NCBI GenBank assembly: GCA_025928645.1
Contig: JAICJD010000023.1
Location: forward strand, 1-32,540
From: Gemmatimonadales bacterium
Lineage (GTDB): Bacteria; Gemmatimonadota; Gemmatimonadetes; Gemmatimonadales; GWC2-71-9
Length of the DNA stretch: 32,540 nt
Reading direction: 5' to 3'
This document shows positions 1-8,942 of the stretch, piece after piece (position 1 is the stretch's first letter; each line of letters opens with the position of its first letter). The notes under the pieces are model-generated. The model made no database searches, was not told the DNA's origin, and was given only the letters and a program-made list of their open reading frames with translations. The position numbers and the translations under genes are program-made.

Positions 1-68
1 GTCGCGACGCAGAGCGCCACAACGGCGACCCGCGGGATGCGTCGGGTCACGGATTGGGAGATGGCCAT
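1..68 (-). CDS. 5' end of an exported protein (partial)
   Basis: On the minus strand an ATG at 68 opens a frame that runs off the left edge. It encodes MAISQSVTRRIPRVAVVALC followed by VA, a short basic N terminus and then a hydrophobic stretch that looks like the beginning of a signal peptide or lipoprotein leader. It lies 67 bases downstream of the kinase stop, in the same direction, so it could be the next gene of that transcript. No clear Shine-Dalgarno is seen, and a GTG further upstream is also in frame. Only 22 residues are visible, so no function can be given. Confidence 0.4.
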   Translation of the reverse strand, partial: MAISQSVTRRIPRVAVVALCVA

Positions 69-135
69 GGTGTCGGGATCGAAGAGGCGAACAACATGGC
101 ACACGGTACCGGAGACGGCAAGCGCAAACAGCCTC

Positions 136-3100
136 CTAGCGGCCGACCAGCCTGGCCAGCGCCGCGCGGGCGCTGTCGCGCTCGGCCCGCAGCCGTTCCT
201 CGGGGTCGGACCGGAGCGCGAGATAGCGCCGCAGCGACCGCAGCGCGCTCGCCGTGTCGCCGGCGGCGAGCCACAAGCGCCCCTGTTCTCTGAGGTAGGT
301 CGAGAGGTATGGCCGGCTTACCGGGACAGCCACTTCGACCCGCCCGATGGTGCGGGCGGCGCCCGCGCGATCTCCCATGGCTTCGCGCAGGCGCGCCAGG
401 ACAAGGTCGGTAGCGTACCAATCGATCATGATGTCGCTGTCGCGGTAGATCGAGTCGGCGCGGTCGAGCAGTCGGCCGGCCTCCGGGCGGTTGGTTCGCC
501 AGACGAGCGACGCGTCGAGCAGGTCGGCGCACACGGCGCGGTCGTCATCGTTGTAGGCCTCGTTCCCCATGACATGCGGAAGCGCGCGAAGGCGGGCCGA
601 CCACACGTGCGCCCTCCGCGCGTCCCCGTGAGCGAGCCACCAGATGCCCATGCGGCAGACCGCGCGGGCGTGGACGCCGGCGGCCAGCGTGTCCGCGGGC
701 CGCGGCGCGGGCCGCGAGGTGAGCGTCGCGAGGTCGCGCGCCGCGGCGGCCGTGTCGCCGTCCCAGAACAGCGCGTCGTCGATCCGCCGCAGCCTGGCCC
801 ACTCCGGATGTGGCTCGGCCTCGGCGAGACTGTCCGTGAGCGCAAGTGCGGCCGACGGATGGCCGGTATCGAGCAGCCAGTCGAGCCGGCGCTGGCGCAC
901 GTCCGCGAGCCTGGGCCCGGTCACCGCGCGGCGTTCCATCTCCGCCAGCACCAGCGGGACGTCGCCCAGCCCCATCGCGTCCTCCGGCGCCACGCCCGCG
1001 GCCCACACCAACGCGTCGTCCGACCACCGGGGGATCGCGCGCCGCTCTCGCGCCGCCGCCGCCGAGTCGCCCAGCGCGATCGCGAGCGTCCAGCGCACGT
1101 AATCGGACCAGTCGCCCGATGAGGTGTCCTGAGCCGCCCACAGGCGGGCCGCCGCGCGCAGACCCGTGGTGTCGTCGAGGTAGAGTTTCGCCAGGAGCAG
1201 GTGGTTGAGCGGCAGCACAAAGCTCGAATCGAGGGCCAGCGCGCGGCCGAAGTATTCCTGCGCGCCGGTCACCGCATGCGCGACGTCGGTCAGGCCGCCC
1301 CAGTGGAACTGCTGGTCGCCCAGCTCGAACCAGGCCTCGGGCGACGCGGGCAACGCCCGCACCGCATCGCGCCACGCCGCGAGCAGGAGCAGCGCGGACG
1401 AGGGATCCGGGTACTTGGGGCCGAGCCAGGCCCGGAGCAGCACCCTGGAGGCAGGGCCGAGCTTGGCGCGGTAGGTCCAGGCGAGGCGGCGCGGCCGCTC
1501 GATCGACTCGCGATCCTGGGTCCGCTCAGCCGACGCCATCGCGTCGAGCGCCGCCAGCGCGAAGGTCGAGTCCTCTCGCAGCGCCTCGTTGAAGTGCGCC
1601 ACCGCCTCCACATAGCGACCCCGGCGGTGGGCCGCCCTGCCCTGGAGCCAGGCGGCGACGGCCTTGGCCGAGCTGAGCTCGCCCAGACCGGTCGTGACGC
1701 CCGCGCCGTTGTGGCCGACGAGGAACTGCGCGGCGAGCCGGTCCACCAGCGCCGGCAGCGAGTCCAGGCTGCCGCTTGCGCTGGCGCGCACACTGCGCCC
1801 GCCGCCGCCGGTGGGACGGAGCTCGGCGCTCAGATCGACGCCCGCGCCCGAGCGCACCAGGCTCCCGTCGACGACGAGGCCCGCCCCGGCCCGCCGCGCG
1901 GCGGTCATGCCAGTCTCCTGCGAGACATCCGTCCCGGAGTGATATCGCAAGTACCCCAGCAGCTCGCGTGGCGGCACGGGGTGCAGCGCCGAGCCATCGA
2001 GCTTCACCGCGAGCAGGTCCACGATGCCCTCGCCCAGGTAGTCGAGCGAGCGATCCGGTGCGGTGATCCGGAACGGGAGCACGGCGACGGTCGCGGGATC
2101 GAGCCGGTCGGCGTCGCGTAACCGTCGTCGGGTGACCGCGACAGCCGCGAGGGCCGCCGCGGCGACCAGTACGACGGCGGCGAGGCGCCACGCAAAGGCG
2201 GCAGGACGGGGGCGTGCGAGGATCGGCGTGGTGTTCGTCAGGTTCGGGTTCGGGGGCGCGGACGAGCCGGCGTCAGTTGCCCGCGGGCTGGTCTGGCCCG
2301 TCGAGATCGCCGCGAGCGCGGAGCCGAGCTCGGCGGCGCTCGCCACCCGATCGGCAGGCGACTTGGCCAGGAGCCGCTGCACCAGCTCGTCGAGCGGGGG
2401 CGGCACCGTTTCGCGAAGCCGCCGCGCCGAAGGCACCGGATCGGCCAACCGCCTGGTGGCGACCGCCTGCGCGGTCGGACCGCTGTAGGGCGGCTCGCCG
2501 GTGAGCAGCTCGTAGAGCACGCAGCCCAGGCCGTAGAGATCGGACCGGGCGTCGACCGGCCCGCCGAACGACTGCTCGGGGCTCATGTAGGCGGGGGTGC
2601 CGAGGGCGAGACCGGTTTCGGTGAGGCGGTCGCCCGCGCCGGTCTCGCGCGCGGGGGCGACGCCGAAGTCGGCGAGCAGCGCGTGCGTCGGTGTGCCGCT
2701 CAGGAGCACGTTCTCGGGCTTGATGTCGCGGTGGATGATGCCCTGCGCGTGCGCGTGGCCCAGCGCGTCGGCCAGCTCGGCGGTCCAGCGCAGCGCGTCG
2801 CCGAGCGGCTGGGCGCCGTCGCGGCGGAGCCGGTCGCGCAGGCTCTCGCCTTCGACCAGGGGCATCGCGTACCACAGGAGCGGCGGCGCGCCGGGCTCGG
2901 CCGGCAGGTCGCCGGAGTCGAGCAGCGGCACGACATTGGGATGCTGCAGCCGCGCGGCGAAGCGGATTTCGCGAAGGAAGCGCTCGGCGCCGAGCGAGGC
3001 GGCGAGCTCCGGGCGGAGCAGCTTGATGGCGACGGGGCGGTCGTGACGCAGGTCGCGGCCGCGGTAGACCACGGCCATACCGCCGCGGCCGAGCTCGCGC

Positions 3101-3189
3101 TCGAGCGTGTAGCGGCCGGCCAGATGGGCGGCGAGGCGCGTGGTGGAGTCGGGCAGGGGCGACCCGGGCTGGGGTGATGGGCCTAGCAT
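136..3189 (-). CDS. Membrane Ser/Thr protein kinase with TolB-like and TPR region
   Basis: A 1017-residue Hanks-type kinase. The catalytic domain covers about residues 27-290: glycine loop GRGGMAVV (34-41), ATP lysine K56 in VAIK, catalytic loop HRDIKPEN (D155), DFG (174-176) and SPE (203-205). A proline-rich linker leads to one transmembrane segment (about 333-352). Outside the membrane follows a TolB N-terminal/FlgO-like domain starting at VAVLPF (about 368) and a long alpha-helical TPR-like region to the C terminus. The topology suggests a receptor kinase with an extracytoplasmic sensor, but the ligand is unknown. All key catalytic residues are present. The ATG at 3189 lacks a visible Shine-Dalgarno; the kinase domain begins soon after it, so little can be missing. 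It shares this layout with the kinase at 15837 and partly with the regulator at 6403. Confidence 0.93.
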   Translation of the reverse strand: MLGPSPQPGSPLPDSTTRLAAHLAGRYTLERELGRGGMAVVYRGRDLRHDRPVAIKLLRPELAASLGAERFLREIRFAARLQHPNVVPLLDSGDLPAEPGAPPLLWYAMPLVEGESLRDRLRRDGAQPLGDALRWTAELADALGHAHAQGIIHRDIKPENVLLSGTPTHALLADFGVAPARETGAGDRLTETGLALGTPAYMSPEQSFGGPVDARSDLYGLGCVLYELLTGEPPYSGPTAQAVATRRLADPVPSARRLRETVPPPLDELVQRLLAKSPADRVASAAELGSALAAISTGQTSPRATDAGSSAPPNPNLTNTTPILARPRPAAFAWRLAAVVLVAAAALAAVAVTRRRLRDADRLDPATVAVLPFRITAPDRSLDYLGEGIVDLLAVKLDGSALHPVPPRELLGYLRYHSGTDVSQETGMTAARRAGAGLVVDGSLVRSGAGVDLSAELRPTGGGGRSVRASASGSLDSLPALVDRLAAQFLVGHNGAGVTTGLGELSSAKAVAAWLQGRAAHRRGRYVEAVAHFNEALREDSTFALAALDAMASAERTQDRESIERPRRLAWTYRAKLGPASRVLLRAWLGPKYPDPSSALLLLAAWRDAVRALPASPEAWFELGDQQFHWGGLTDVAHAVTGAQEYFGRALALDSSFVLPLNHLLLAKLYLDDTTGLRAAARLWAAQDTSSGDWSDYVRWTLAIALGDSAAAARERRAIPRWSDDALVWAAGVAPEDAMGLGDVPLVLAEMERRAVTGPRLADVRQRRLDWLLDTGHPSAALALTDSLAEAEPHPEWARLRRIDDALFWDGDTAAAARDLATLTSRPAPRPADTLAAGVHARAVCRMGIWWLAHGDARRAHVWSARLRALPHVMGNEAYNDDDRAVCADLLDASLVWRTNRPEAGRLLDRADSIYRDSDIMIDWYATDLVLARLREAMGDRAGAARTIGRVEVAVPVSRPYLSTYLREQGRLWLAAGDTASALRSLRRYLALRSDPEERLRAERDSARAALARLVGR

Positions 3190-3365
3190 AGCACGTGGAG
3201 GGGGGCGCGGCCAGCGGGGCGAGCGCCGATGACATTCGGTGCGGAGGCCGTCGCATGGCCCGCCGCTGGCCAGAAGCCGATAGCGCGCGCATTTTGATGG
3301 CCATTCCGAATGACATCAATCACCGTTCGTGCACGCGTCACGGACCTGTCCCGATGGAGACTATG

Positions 3366-3893
3366 ATGAGCAAAGAGACGCTCGACGAGACGTGGGAACA
3401 CTTCCGCCAGAAGTACGGCGTGTACCTTCGCCTGCTCGAGGCGATGCCCGAGGACCGCCTCGGCGCGCACCCCATCCCGGGCATGCGGAGTCCAGCCGAG
3501 CTGGCGGTGCACGTCTCGGGGACCATCGTGCGAGACATCATGGAGGGGGTGGCAAAGGGAGAGATCACGGCCGACGAATCGGCCGAGGACGCGACCGCTG
3601 CGAAGCTCGGCGGGAAAGCGGCGCTTCTCGCCTTCGCGCGGGAGTGCTTCGCGCGGGCCGACGCCGCGGTCAAGCGGATCGGCGACCGGGAGCTCGCAGC
3701 GATGGTCCCGACTCCCTGGAACGCGACCTGGCCAGGCTGGCTCGCGGTTCTCATCATGGGTGACGAGTTCATGCACCATCGCGGGCAGCTCTACGCCTTT
3801 GCACGGGCCTTGGGAGTCGAGCCGCCGTTCATGTGGAGCTACGGCGACAACGCGCCCGAATTCCGGCCCGCCGCGGCGACAGCCGGCGCCTGA
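3366..3893 (+). CDS. DinB/YfiT-family four-helix protein
   Basis: A 175-residue protein of the DinB-like fold, a four-helix bundle that usually holds a metal through three histidines. Visible candidates are H49 in the AVHVSG helix and H138 in the C-terminal FMHHRGQLYAFARALG signature. The position that normally supplies the first His of HxxHH is Glu134, so the metal site may be altered. Family members include thiol transferases and many uncharacterised stress proteins; the substrate here is unknown. The ATG at 3366 is chosen because GGAG (3356-3359) precedes it by 6 nt. In-frame ATGs at 3354 and 3363 would add at most four residues. The gene converges with the EEP gene, whose stop is 6 bp away. 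Confidence 0.85.
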   Translation: MSKETLDETWEHFRQKYGVYLRLLEAMPEDRLGAHPIPGMRSPAELAVHVSGTIVRDIMEGVAKGEITADESAEDATAAKLGGKAALLAFARECFARADAAVKRIGDRELAAMVPTPWNATWPGWLAVLIMGDEFMHHRGQLYAFARALGVEPPFMWSYGDNAPEFRPAAATAGA

Positions 3894-3899
3894 TCCACG

Positions 3900-4757
3900 C
3901 TAGTCGGTTACCGCCGCCTTGGCCACGTGCGCCCGGGTGGCGGAGTCCGGCACGACCACCGCCCACACCGGTCGGTGGTCGCTCGCCCCGTTGGTTTCCC
4001 GCAGCACGCCCGCCCAGTCCGGCCCCGCCGGCATCAGGCCGCGCACGAAGATGTGGTCCCAGGTGAAGATCGAGATGGTCGGATCGAGATGGCGGGTGAG
4101 CCAGCGATACCCGTGGTGCTCGAGCAAGACGCCGATGCCGTAGCTGTTGAAGTCGCCCGCGATGACCACCGGCCCGCGGAAATCCGCCGCGTCCGCCAGG
4201 ATGGTGCGCATCTGGTCCTCGCGCGCGCGGTCGGATCCGCCGGCCGGCGTCTCGAGGTGCACGCCGTACACCCGGATCGGCAGGCCGCGGACCACGACCT
4301 CGGCGGCAGTGGCGGTGCGGCGCTGATGCCGGGTTCGGCTCTCGTGCGGCAGCAAGATCTTCCGGCTCCGCGTGATGGGCCAGGGCGACAGCACGGCCGG
4401 TCCGAAGTATTTGTGCTCGGTCGGGTGGATCGAGCCGGGGTAGTAGACGTAGTCCAGGTGAAGCGCGCGCGCGACGCTGTCGGTGCCCTTGTCGTCCATC
4501 TCCTCGAGCGTGATGATGTCGGCGCCGCGCAGGCTGTCGCTCCGGAGCACGTCGATCGCCCGGTCGATCCGGCGGCCGAGCTTGACGTTGAAGGTGACGA
4601 TGCGGAGCGGTCCGGTCGCCGCGGGCACGTGGCCCTGAAGCGCGTACTCGCCGATGAACCGGGGCGAGGCCGGGTCGAGCAGGTTGATCGTGCGGGTACA
4701 GCCGGCGAGGAGGCAGACGGCGAGCAGGGTGGCGCGGGCGGGGCGAACGCGGGGCAT
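3900..4757 (-). CDS. Lipoprotein endonuclease/exonuclease/phosphatase (EEP) family
   Basis: A 285-residue secreted lipoprotein: the leader ends in the lipobox LLAGC with the lipidated Cys at 20. The rest is an EEP-fold hydrolase (DNase I/sphingomyelinase/inositol phosphatase superfamily). The metal and catalytic set appears complete: N57 in TFNVKL, Glu in ITLEEMDD (85/86), H167 in YGVHLET, D202 and N204 in AGDFNSYG, and D260-H261 in SDHRPVWA. The protein therefore probably hydrolyses a phosphodiester or phosphate ester at the outer surface or in the periplasm. The sequence does not show whether the substrate is nucleic acid, phospholipid or another ester. No operon partner is evident; it converges with the DinB-like gene. 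Confidence 0.9.
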   Translation of the reverse strand: MPRVRPARATLLAVCLLAGCTRTINLLDPASPRFIGEYALQGHVPAATGPLRIVTFNVKLGRRIDRAIDVLRSDSLRGADIITLEEMDDKGTDSVARALHLDYVYYPGSIHPTEHKYFGPAVLSPWPITRSRKILLPHESRTRHQRRTATAAEVVVRGLPIRVYGVHLETPAGGSDRAREDQMRTILADAADFRGPVVIAGDFNSYGIGVLLEHHGYRWLTRHLDPTISIFTWDHIFVRGLMPAGPDWAGVLRETNGASDHRPVWAVVVPDSATRAHVAKAAVTD

Positions 4758-4915
4758 GCGGGAACGGTAATCGGGGTGAGGAGCGGCGAGGGGGACGGCG
4801 GGAGGTGCAAGTGGGCCGGCAGCAGCAGTGGGCCGGCAGCAATGGAAGGGGCATCTGTCATCCCGGGCTGAAGATCCCCCAGTTCCGCTCGCCCATCAAA
4901 CCCCACGCTCACCCC

Positions 4916-6445
4916 TCACCCACGCCCGGTTCGCCGCCGTTCTGGCAGCAGCGATCCGATCAGCGACAGCGGGAAGTAGGCGAGGTCGCGCACGGCCGGG
5001 ACCGTCGTAAGCGCGCGGACCGGTTGGGGCATCTGCTCGCGGATCTCCCCGAGGAGCGCGGTCACGACCGCGCGCCGGTCGCCCGCCTTGCGCTCGGGGA
5101 CCGCAAGGATCCGATGGACGGCGTAAAGGCCGACGACGACCGTCGCGACGAAGAGGAAGTCGAGCCCGCGAAGGTCGATCGGGTGGAGCGCGAGCCCCTG
5201 TCCCGGCTCGAGCGCCGAGGTCCACGCCACTGTCACGCTGAGCCGCTGCGCCTGGAGCCAGTCGGCGCCGACGCCGGCGAGGACGGGCGCCAGCGCGGCG
5301 GCGATGCCCGACACGATGGCGTTGGTGGCGAGATAGCCGGCGGCCTGGCCTCGGGGGGCCAGCTCCATTGCCACGGTCCCCGTGGTGAGCGTGACGCCGG
5401 CAGACGCGAGGCCCGCGAGCACGTGAATCGCGGCGACGACGGCGAGCACGAGCCAGGGCGTGTGCAGCATGCCCGCGATCGGCCAGCCGGCGACGCTGAG
5501 CAGGAATCCCAGACAGGACACCCGGAGCACGGTAAGGGTCTGAAACCGGTCGGCCACGGCGCCCCACGCCCGGAGCACGAGCACGCCGGTGACCTGGCTC
5601 AACACCGTCGCGCCGAGCACGACGGTCATGGGCAGGCCGAGCCGCCGGAGCAGGTACACCGTGAAGAACGGTGCGCACAGATTGCCGGCGAAGGTCCACG
5701 CGCCGAGGAACGCGACGAGCGCGCGGAAGCGCGGGTCCTTGAACGGAGCGCCGATGACGTCGCGCCACGGGCGCCGGGCCGAGGGCGGCGTCTCCACGTC
5801 CGGGATCCGGCCGAGCGGAACCAGGCCGGTGAGCCCGGCCAGCGCCCCGATGCCGAGCACGACGACATACGCCTCCGCCGGCGAGCCGAACGCAACGCCC
5901 AGCCGGTCCACCGCGACGCCGGCGCCCAGGGCGAGCGGCGCGCCGATGGATGTGGCGATGGCCATGCGCCGCGCGACGACCCGGTTGCGGCTCTCCTCGG
6001 GAAGGAAGTCGCGCATCCACGGGTTCCACGCGGCGCTCGAAACGGTCGCGAAGGCGGCGACGATCAGCAGGATCCCGAACAGGGCCGGCACCCGCGCGCC
6101 GGCCGGCAGCGCCCAGGGCAGCACCAGCACGCCGAGCGCCGTGGTGCGTCCGACGAGCGCCGGCCACCAGCAGAGCGCCCTGCGCGTGCGATGCCGCTCG
6201 ATGAAGGCGACGGCGGGAAGCTGCAGGATCTGGGTCGCGGGGCCGAGCGCCGCGAGCAGGCCCACCTGCGTGTTCGACGCGCCCAGCAGGAGCGCGTAGC
6301 CCACGAGCAGCGGGCCCGAGAGGAGCGCGTCGCGTATCTGGGAGCAGACGCCGTCGAGCTGATAGGCGAGGATGCCCGGGTGGCGGTGACCGTCGGTGCC
6401 CGTCAGGGCGGAAGTCCCGGGCGCGCCGCCTGCGAGCCGAGCCAT
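4916..6445 (-). CDS. MFS transporter
   Basis: A 509-residue polytopic membrane protein with about 12 hydrophobic segments, a charged central loop near residues 215-235 and a cytoplasmic C-terminal tail of about 65 residues. The loop between helices 2 and 3 carries basic residues (IERHRTRRAL), as in the major facilitator superfamily. Its start overlaps the end of the upstream BTAD regulator by 43 bp in another frame, so the two are probably cotranscribed and the regulator may control this exporter or importer. The substrate cannot be read from the sequence. A start a little further downstream is possible, because the first 30 residues are not hydrophobic. Confidence 0.88.
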   Translation of the reverse strand: MARLAGGAPGTSALTGTDGHRHPGILAYQLDGVCSQIRDALLSGPLLVGYALLLGASNTQVGLLAALGPATQILQLPAVAFIERHRTRRALCWWPALVGRTTALGVLVLPWALPAGARVPALFGILLIVAAFATVSSAAWNPWMRDFLPEESRNRVVARRMAIATSIGAPLALGAGVAVDRLGVAFGSPAEAYVVVLGIGALAGLTGLVPLGRIPDVETPPSARRPWRDVIGAPFKDPRFRALVAFLGAWTFAGNLCAPFFTVYLLRRLGLPMTVVLGATVLSQVTGVLVLRAWGAVADRFQTLTVLRVSCLGFLLSVAGWPIAGMLHTPWLVLAVVAAIHVLAGLASAGVTLTTGTVAMELAPRGQAAGYLATNAIVSGIAAALAPVLAGVGADWLQAQRLSVTVAWTSALEPGQGLALHPIDLRGLDFLFVATVVVGLYAVHRILAVPERKAGDRRAVVTALLGEIREQMPQPVRALTTVPAVRDLAYFPLSLIGSLLPERRRTGRG

Positions 6446-7764
6446 CCCGCCACGCGCTGCCTGAGCGAACGGTTGTCCACCGGCTCGAAGGTCTCCCGCA
6501 CGTTGCCCTGAAGCCGCCGCGTGAGGCGCCGGACGGTGGGCAGAAGCGCGCTCGTGTCCGCCGCCTCCTCCTGAACCACGCCGAGCAGCCGGCCGCCCTG
6601 GGCCGAGACGAGCCGCGCCGAGACGGCGAAGCCCGAGCCCATGGGCGCGACATCGCCGGTCACCAACACCAGTATCGGGCCCGCCGGGCGCGGCGCGGAG
6701 AGCGACGGCAGCCGCACCGCGCGCGCATCCGCCAGGTCCACCCGGGCGACCTTGCTGAGCTCGGCGCGCACCAGCTCGGTCACCGTCGCGCCGAGCAGCG
6801 AGTCACGGGTGTGGTTGGTGAACTGGGCGAGCATGAGGCGGCGGTTGCCTCCGTCCAGCAGTCCGCGGACGACCGGCCCCGCGAGCACGAGGCCTGCAAA
6901 CGCCGAGAGCGCGAGGGCCAGGCGGCGCGAACGGGCGGGCCGAACGAGGGCGCCGAGCCCGCGGGCGGCGGAAGCGGGTGGTTGGACCGACGGCAGTATG
7001 GTGCGCCGCTCGACGCTCGCGGGGACGGCCGACTGACCCGGCGATCGTCCCTCGCGCAGCGCGCGAACCAGCGCGAGCGTCTCCGCGCTGGGCTCGGCGT
7101 CGTACTCCCGGCGAAGCCGCCGGCGGAAGTCGGCGCACGCGTCGAGCGCCGCCGCGGCGTCGCCCGCGCGGGCGAGCAGGCTCACGTGCCGGCGGAGTCC
7201 TGGCTCGTCATCCGGGGCGAGCATGCGCGCGCGGAGCGCGAGCTCCAGCGCCGCCGCCAACCGCCCGGCCCCGGCCTCCGCCTCGGCGAGGCCCCACGTG
7301 GCGGCGACCACCGCCGTCCGGAGCCGCCGGCGGGTCTGCTCCACCCACTCCTCCATCGCGGTGCCCTCGCCCTCGGCGAACACTCCAGGCAGGAAGTCGC
7401 CCCGGTAGAGCTCGAGCGCCTCGCGCGGTCGCTTCGCCAGCAGCGCGGCGTCCAGCGCCACCGCGTCGCACCAGAGTCGGCCAGGCGCGAGCGTGATGCC
7501 GTCGCGGCCCCGGTTGAGAATGACGCCGTCACCCAGCTCGTTGCGAAGATGAAAGAGCGCCTGGCGCAGACAGCGCCGCGCGTGCTCCCGGTCGCCGCGC
7601 GGCCAGAACATGGCCAGCAGCGTGTCGCGCTGCTGCCAGCCGTCGCGCGCGGCCAGGGCAAGGAACGCCAGCAGCGCGAAGCGCTTTGGCTGAAGGTGGA
7701 TGGAATCGGCCGGCGGACCGTCGCGGAGGAACTGCAGACGGCCCAGAGTGAGGAGCCTGAGCAC
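6403..7764 (-). CDS. BTAD-type winged-helix regulator with membrane anchor
   Basis: A 453-residue protein of the SARP/AfsR-like class. Residues 1-95 form an OmpR-type winged helix (LQPKRFALLAFLALA and ARRCLRQALFHLRNELG). Residues about 100-250 form the helical bacterial transcriptional activation domain (ALELYRGDFLPG; RRLRREYDAEPSAET). A hydrophobic segment (about 281-303) probably crosses the membrane. The C-terminal part (about 308-430, MLAQFTNHTRDSLLGATVTE) resembles the TolB-like domain of the two kinases in this window. A DNA-binding protein tethered to the membrane with an external domain suggests direct signal-to-promoter coupling. GTG 7764 is chosen because it is preceded by GAGG on the minus strand at good spacing. 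It overlaps the MFS gene downstream. Confidence 0.88.
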   Translation of the reverse strand: MLRLLTLGRLQFLRDGPPADSIHLQPKRFALLAFLALAARDGWQQRDTLLAMFWPRGDREHARRCLRQALFHLRNELGDGVILNRGRDGITLAPGRLWCDAVALDAALLAKRPREALELYRGDFLPGVFAEGEGTAMEEWVEQTRRRLRTAVVAATWGLAEAEAGAGRLAAALELALRARMLAPDDEPGLRRHVSLLARAGDAAAALDACADFRRRLRREYDAEPSAETLALVRALREGRSPGQSAVPASVERRTILPSVQPPASAARGLGALVRPARSRRLALALSAFAGLVLAGPVVRGLLDGGNRRLMLAQFTNHTRDSLLGATVTELVRAELSKVARVDLADARAVRLPSLSAPRPAGPILVLVTGDVAPMGSGFAVSARLVSAQGGRLLGVVQEEAADTSALLPTVRRLTRRLQGNVRETFEPVDNRSLRQRVAGWLGSQAARPGLPP

Positions 7765-7776
7765 ACCGGCCTCGGC

Positions 7777-7826
7777 GTTATCACCCGTTATCGCGCGGAT
7801 GGCGCGGGAACGGACGATCCGATAAC
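7777..7826. promoter_or_regulatory. GTTATC repeats in divergent intergenic region
   Basis: Between the divergent BTAD regulator and GlcG-like lipoprotein, GTTATC occurs at 7777-7782 and 7787-7792, exactly one helical turn apart. Its inverse GATAAC lies at 7821-7826. Tandem direct repeats at this spacing are typical of SARP/OmpR-type winged-helix binding sites. The link to the adjacent regulator is inference. Confidence 0.3.
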
Positions 7827-7946
7827 TGGTTGCGGTGAGAAATCACTATCCTACCGGTCGGCATCGGCCTGCGCAATACACCGACCGTGGTCCGGCGTGC
7901 GTCGCGGGAACCGCGCCGGGTGTCTCGCCCGCAGGGAGAGCCAGCC

Positions 7947-8768
7947 ATGCCTCGCCAGATGGGTTCTCGGACCGTGCGGTGCGCCGCGATCGGCGCCTGT
8001 CTCCTCATCCTCGCCGCGTGCGGCGACGATCCGACCGCGCCGCCCGGCCTCGCCACCGCGAACGACAAGCTCCAGCGCAGCCTGCCGACCTACGCGAAGA
8101 TGCGGAACGCTCTGCGCGACATCGTCGCCCAGCAGAACGGCGGACTCGGATTCCATATGTGGGCGGCGATCGTGGATCGCGACGGATTCGTGGTGGACGT
8201 GCTGTTCAGCGGCGACGACCGCGACAGCGAGTGGCCGGGCAGCCGGGCCATCGCCGCGCAGAAGGCCAATACCGCCAACGCGTTCAGTCTCGACAACTTC
8301 GCCCTGTCGAGCGGGAACCTCTACGCGCCGACCCAGCCGGGCGGCAGCCTGTTCGGGCTGCAGGAGAGCAATCCGGTGGACCCGCAGACGGCCTACGACG
8401 GGAACCCGAAGTTCTATGGCACCAGGTTGGATCCGCTGGTGGGCAAGCGGATGGGCGGGATCAACGTGTTCGGCGGCGGGCTCGCGCTGTACTCGGCGGA
8501 CGGGACCCTGGTGGGCGGGATCGGCCTGAGCGGCGACACGTCCTGCACCGATCACGTGATCGCGTGGAAGCTCCGGCACGCGCTCAACCTGGACAACGTG
8601 CCCGCGGGCGTGGCCGACAACAACGCGGACGACAACCTCATCCTGGACACCGACGGCGAGTTCACCGGGTTCGAGCACCCGACCTGCTTCGACAATCCCG
8701 GCCGGGGTGACCATCGGCAGATCATCCCCAACCTGCCGACGACGGATCCGATCGGGCCGGCGGCGTGA
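7947..8768 (+). CDS. GlcG/HbpS-like (DUF336) lipoprotein
   Basis: A 273-residue predicted lipoprotein: basic N terminus, hydrophobic core and lipobox LAAC with Cys25 followed by GDD. The mature part resembles the GlcG/HbpS family: GFHMWAAIVDRDGFVV, SRAIAAQKANTANAFSLD, and a glycine-rich GGINVFGGGLALYSADGTLVGGIGLSG block. Some family members bind haem or act as extracellular redox sensors; others have unknown roles, and haem binding is not demonstrated by the sequence. The ATG is supported by AGGGAG (7932-7937) 9 nt upstream. It diverges from the BTAD regulator across 182 bp and is followed directly by a strong palindrome that could end its transcript. Confidence 0.82.
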   Translation: MPRQMGSRTVRCAAIGACLLILAACGDDPTAPPGLATANDKLQRSLPTYAKMRNALRDIVAQQNGGLGFHMWAAIVDRDGFVVDVLFSGDDRDSEWPGSRAIAAQKANTANAFSLDNFALSSGNLYAPTQPGGSLFGLQESNPVDPQTAYDGNPKFYGTRLDPLVGKRMGGINVFGGGLALYSADGTLVGGIGLSGDTSCTDHVIAWKLRHALNLDNVPAGVADNNADDNLILDTDGEFTGFEHPTCFDNPGRGDHRQIIPNLPTTDPIGPAA

Positions 8769-8796
8769 GGGCGGTGAGGGAGTCGCCCCGAGGGAA

Positions 8797-8872
8797 GGAG
8801 TCACCCTGACCCCTCGCTGCGCTCGGGGTCAGGGTGACTCCGGGCTCAGGGTGACTCAGCTCAGGATGACTC
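8797..8872. repeat. Palindromic intergenic repeat, 17-bp perfect arms plus two partial copies
   Basis: GGAGTCACCCTGACCCC (8797-8813) is perfectly complementary to 8825-8841 across an 11-nt loop. CAGGGTGACTC then recurs directly at about 8847, and CAGGATGACTC at about 8862. The sequence belongs to the same family as the palindromes at 27036 and 28946. It lies 28 bp after the stop of the GlcG-like gene and could act as a terminator-like or mRNA-stabilising hairpin, although it has no U-run. Confidence 0.85.
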
Positions 8873-8942
8873 CGCCTCCCGGGCGCGCAAGAGTCCCGTT
8901 CGGCAACTGGCCGACCGGTCCGGATCGGCGCAAATTCGTCGC

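Noticed and set aside
4805-6511. Plus-strand open frame of 568 codons opposite the MFS gene
   Set aside because: Low-complexity Arg/Glu/His composition, no domain, and it mirrors a clear transporter on the other strand.
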